Source of the DNA: Pseudomonas sp. ZH-FAD
Lineage (GTDB): Bacteria; Pseudomonadota; Gammaproteobacteria; Pseudomonadales; Pseudomonadaceae
Reading direction: 5' to 3'
Assembly: GCF_002803095.1 (NCBI RefSeq)
Contig: NZ_PGLR01000041.1
Location: forward strand, 1 to 54,144
Length of the DNA stretch: 54,144 nucleotides
Position numbers and translations under genes: made by a program. The notes beneath the pieces are model-generated. The model had not been told where the DNA came from and did not search any database. It saw only the letters and a list, made by a program, of their open reading frames with translations. Positions 54,047 to 54,144 of the stretch are shown piece after piece (the first letter of the stretch is position 1; every line of letters starts with the position of its first letter).

Positions 54047-54144
54047 GTGCAACACGGTTACTGGATTGAAGCAGGTGCATCATGCTGCAACGCCACTACT
54101 TCTGTCATGACCTCAATCGGGCATTTCCAATTGAAGCGCTTGCG
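54043..54144 (-). mobile_element. IS30-family insertion sequence, transposase 3' end (partial)
   Basis: The element starts with the tip CTGAGTGCAACAC at 54043-54055 and runs rightwards out of the window for exactly 102 bp, the same length as the left-hand fragment. It contains the transposase C-terminus on the minus strand. Confidence 0.8.
54058..54144 (-). CDS. IS30-family transposase, C-terminal fragment
   Basis: The last 28 codons before the stop at 54060-54058 read RKRFNWKCPIEVMTEVVALQ and then HDAPASIQ. The 'RPRK-x-x-x-x-x-x-P-x-E-V' pattern just after the catalytic Glu region is characteristic of IS30 transposases. It probably belongs to the same IS species as the fragment at 1-62. Confidence 0.75.
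   Translation of the reverse strand, partial: RKRFNWKCPIEVMTEVVALQHDAPASIQ

Noticed and set aside
54082..54144. Plus-strand frame MLQRHYFCHDLN... at the right edge
   Set aside because: It is antisense to the IS30 transposase C-terminus, which matches the family and ends properly next to the IS tip.

Overview
This window reads as Pseudomonas chromosome: high GC, Pseudomonas-type gene content, and gene order that matches, from memory, blocks of P. aeruginosa (the PA1975-PA1980 alcohol-oxidation regulators, PA2796-PA2826, PA1561-PA1564). The many short palindromes built on GTAGGGTGCGC, TGTGGGAGGGGC and GTAGGAGC suggest the P. mendocina/P. oleovorans (Ectopseudomonas) group; that placement is an inference.

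Edges. Both ends run exactly 102 nt into copies of an IS30-family element in the same orientation. The 5' end of its transposase is at the left (1-102) and the 3' end at the right (54043-54144). At each end a host reading frame is cut and takes its stop codon from the IS tip. The window is therefore probably a whole assembly contig that ends in a repeated IS.

Region 1 (0.8-18 kb) is a PQQ/alcohol-oxidation regulatory and transport cluster of the ped/exa type. On the minus strand it holds a small cupredoxin-like secreted protein, a PedS2-like sensor kinase and a PedR2-like regulator. Divergent from these is a pedA1-pedA2-pedB-pedC transporter operon (binding protein, beta-propeller, ATPase, permease; the P. 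putida homologue is tied to lanthanide uptake). Next come a rhodanese-like CxxxCW protein and the AgmR/ErbR/PedR1 regulator, an unrelated GNAT gene, a FIST sensor protein coupled to the cytoplasmic hybrid kinase PedS1/ErcS', a porin, and the PQQ protease gene pqqF. No quinoprotein dehydrogenase or pqqABCDE gene is in the window. A shared promoter-like unit (a TACCTTGGTA-type box about 30 bp before a -10-like element) precedes the ped transporter twice and the rhodanese-AgmR operon once, and a variant precedes the FIST-kinase operon.

Region 2 (18-36.5 kb) is mostly housekeeping and stress genes: dusA, a mini Fur-like regulator, tal, the RssB/RssC-type switch, a PilZ protein, mlaA, a thioesterase, a degenerate HAD protein, a DUF4404 protein, queF, an RND efflux pair, an ABC-2 exporter pair, a transglutaminase-like protein, fadE and a PA2817-family protein.

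Region 3 (36.5-43.7 kb) has a duplicated tRNA-Glu/tRNA-Gly array with one strong promoter, a membrane-anchored protein, a glutathione transferase, free-methionine sulfoxide reductase with a DUF815 ATPase, sagS, and a peroxide-response pair ospR-gpx with a perfect 24-bp palindrome upstream.

Region 4 (43.7-54 kb) has pdxB, a MATE pump, a DUF3080 lipoprotein, tusA, rlmM, acnA (preceded by a long nested hairpin) and aer, followed by an AT-rich tail with small reading frames that runs into the right IS30 copy.
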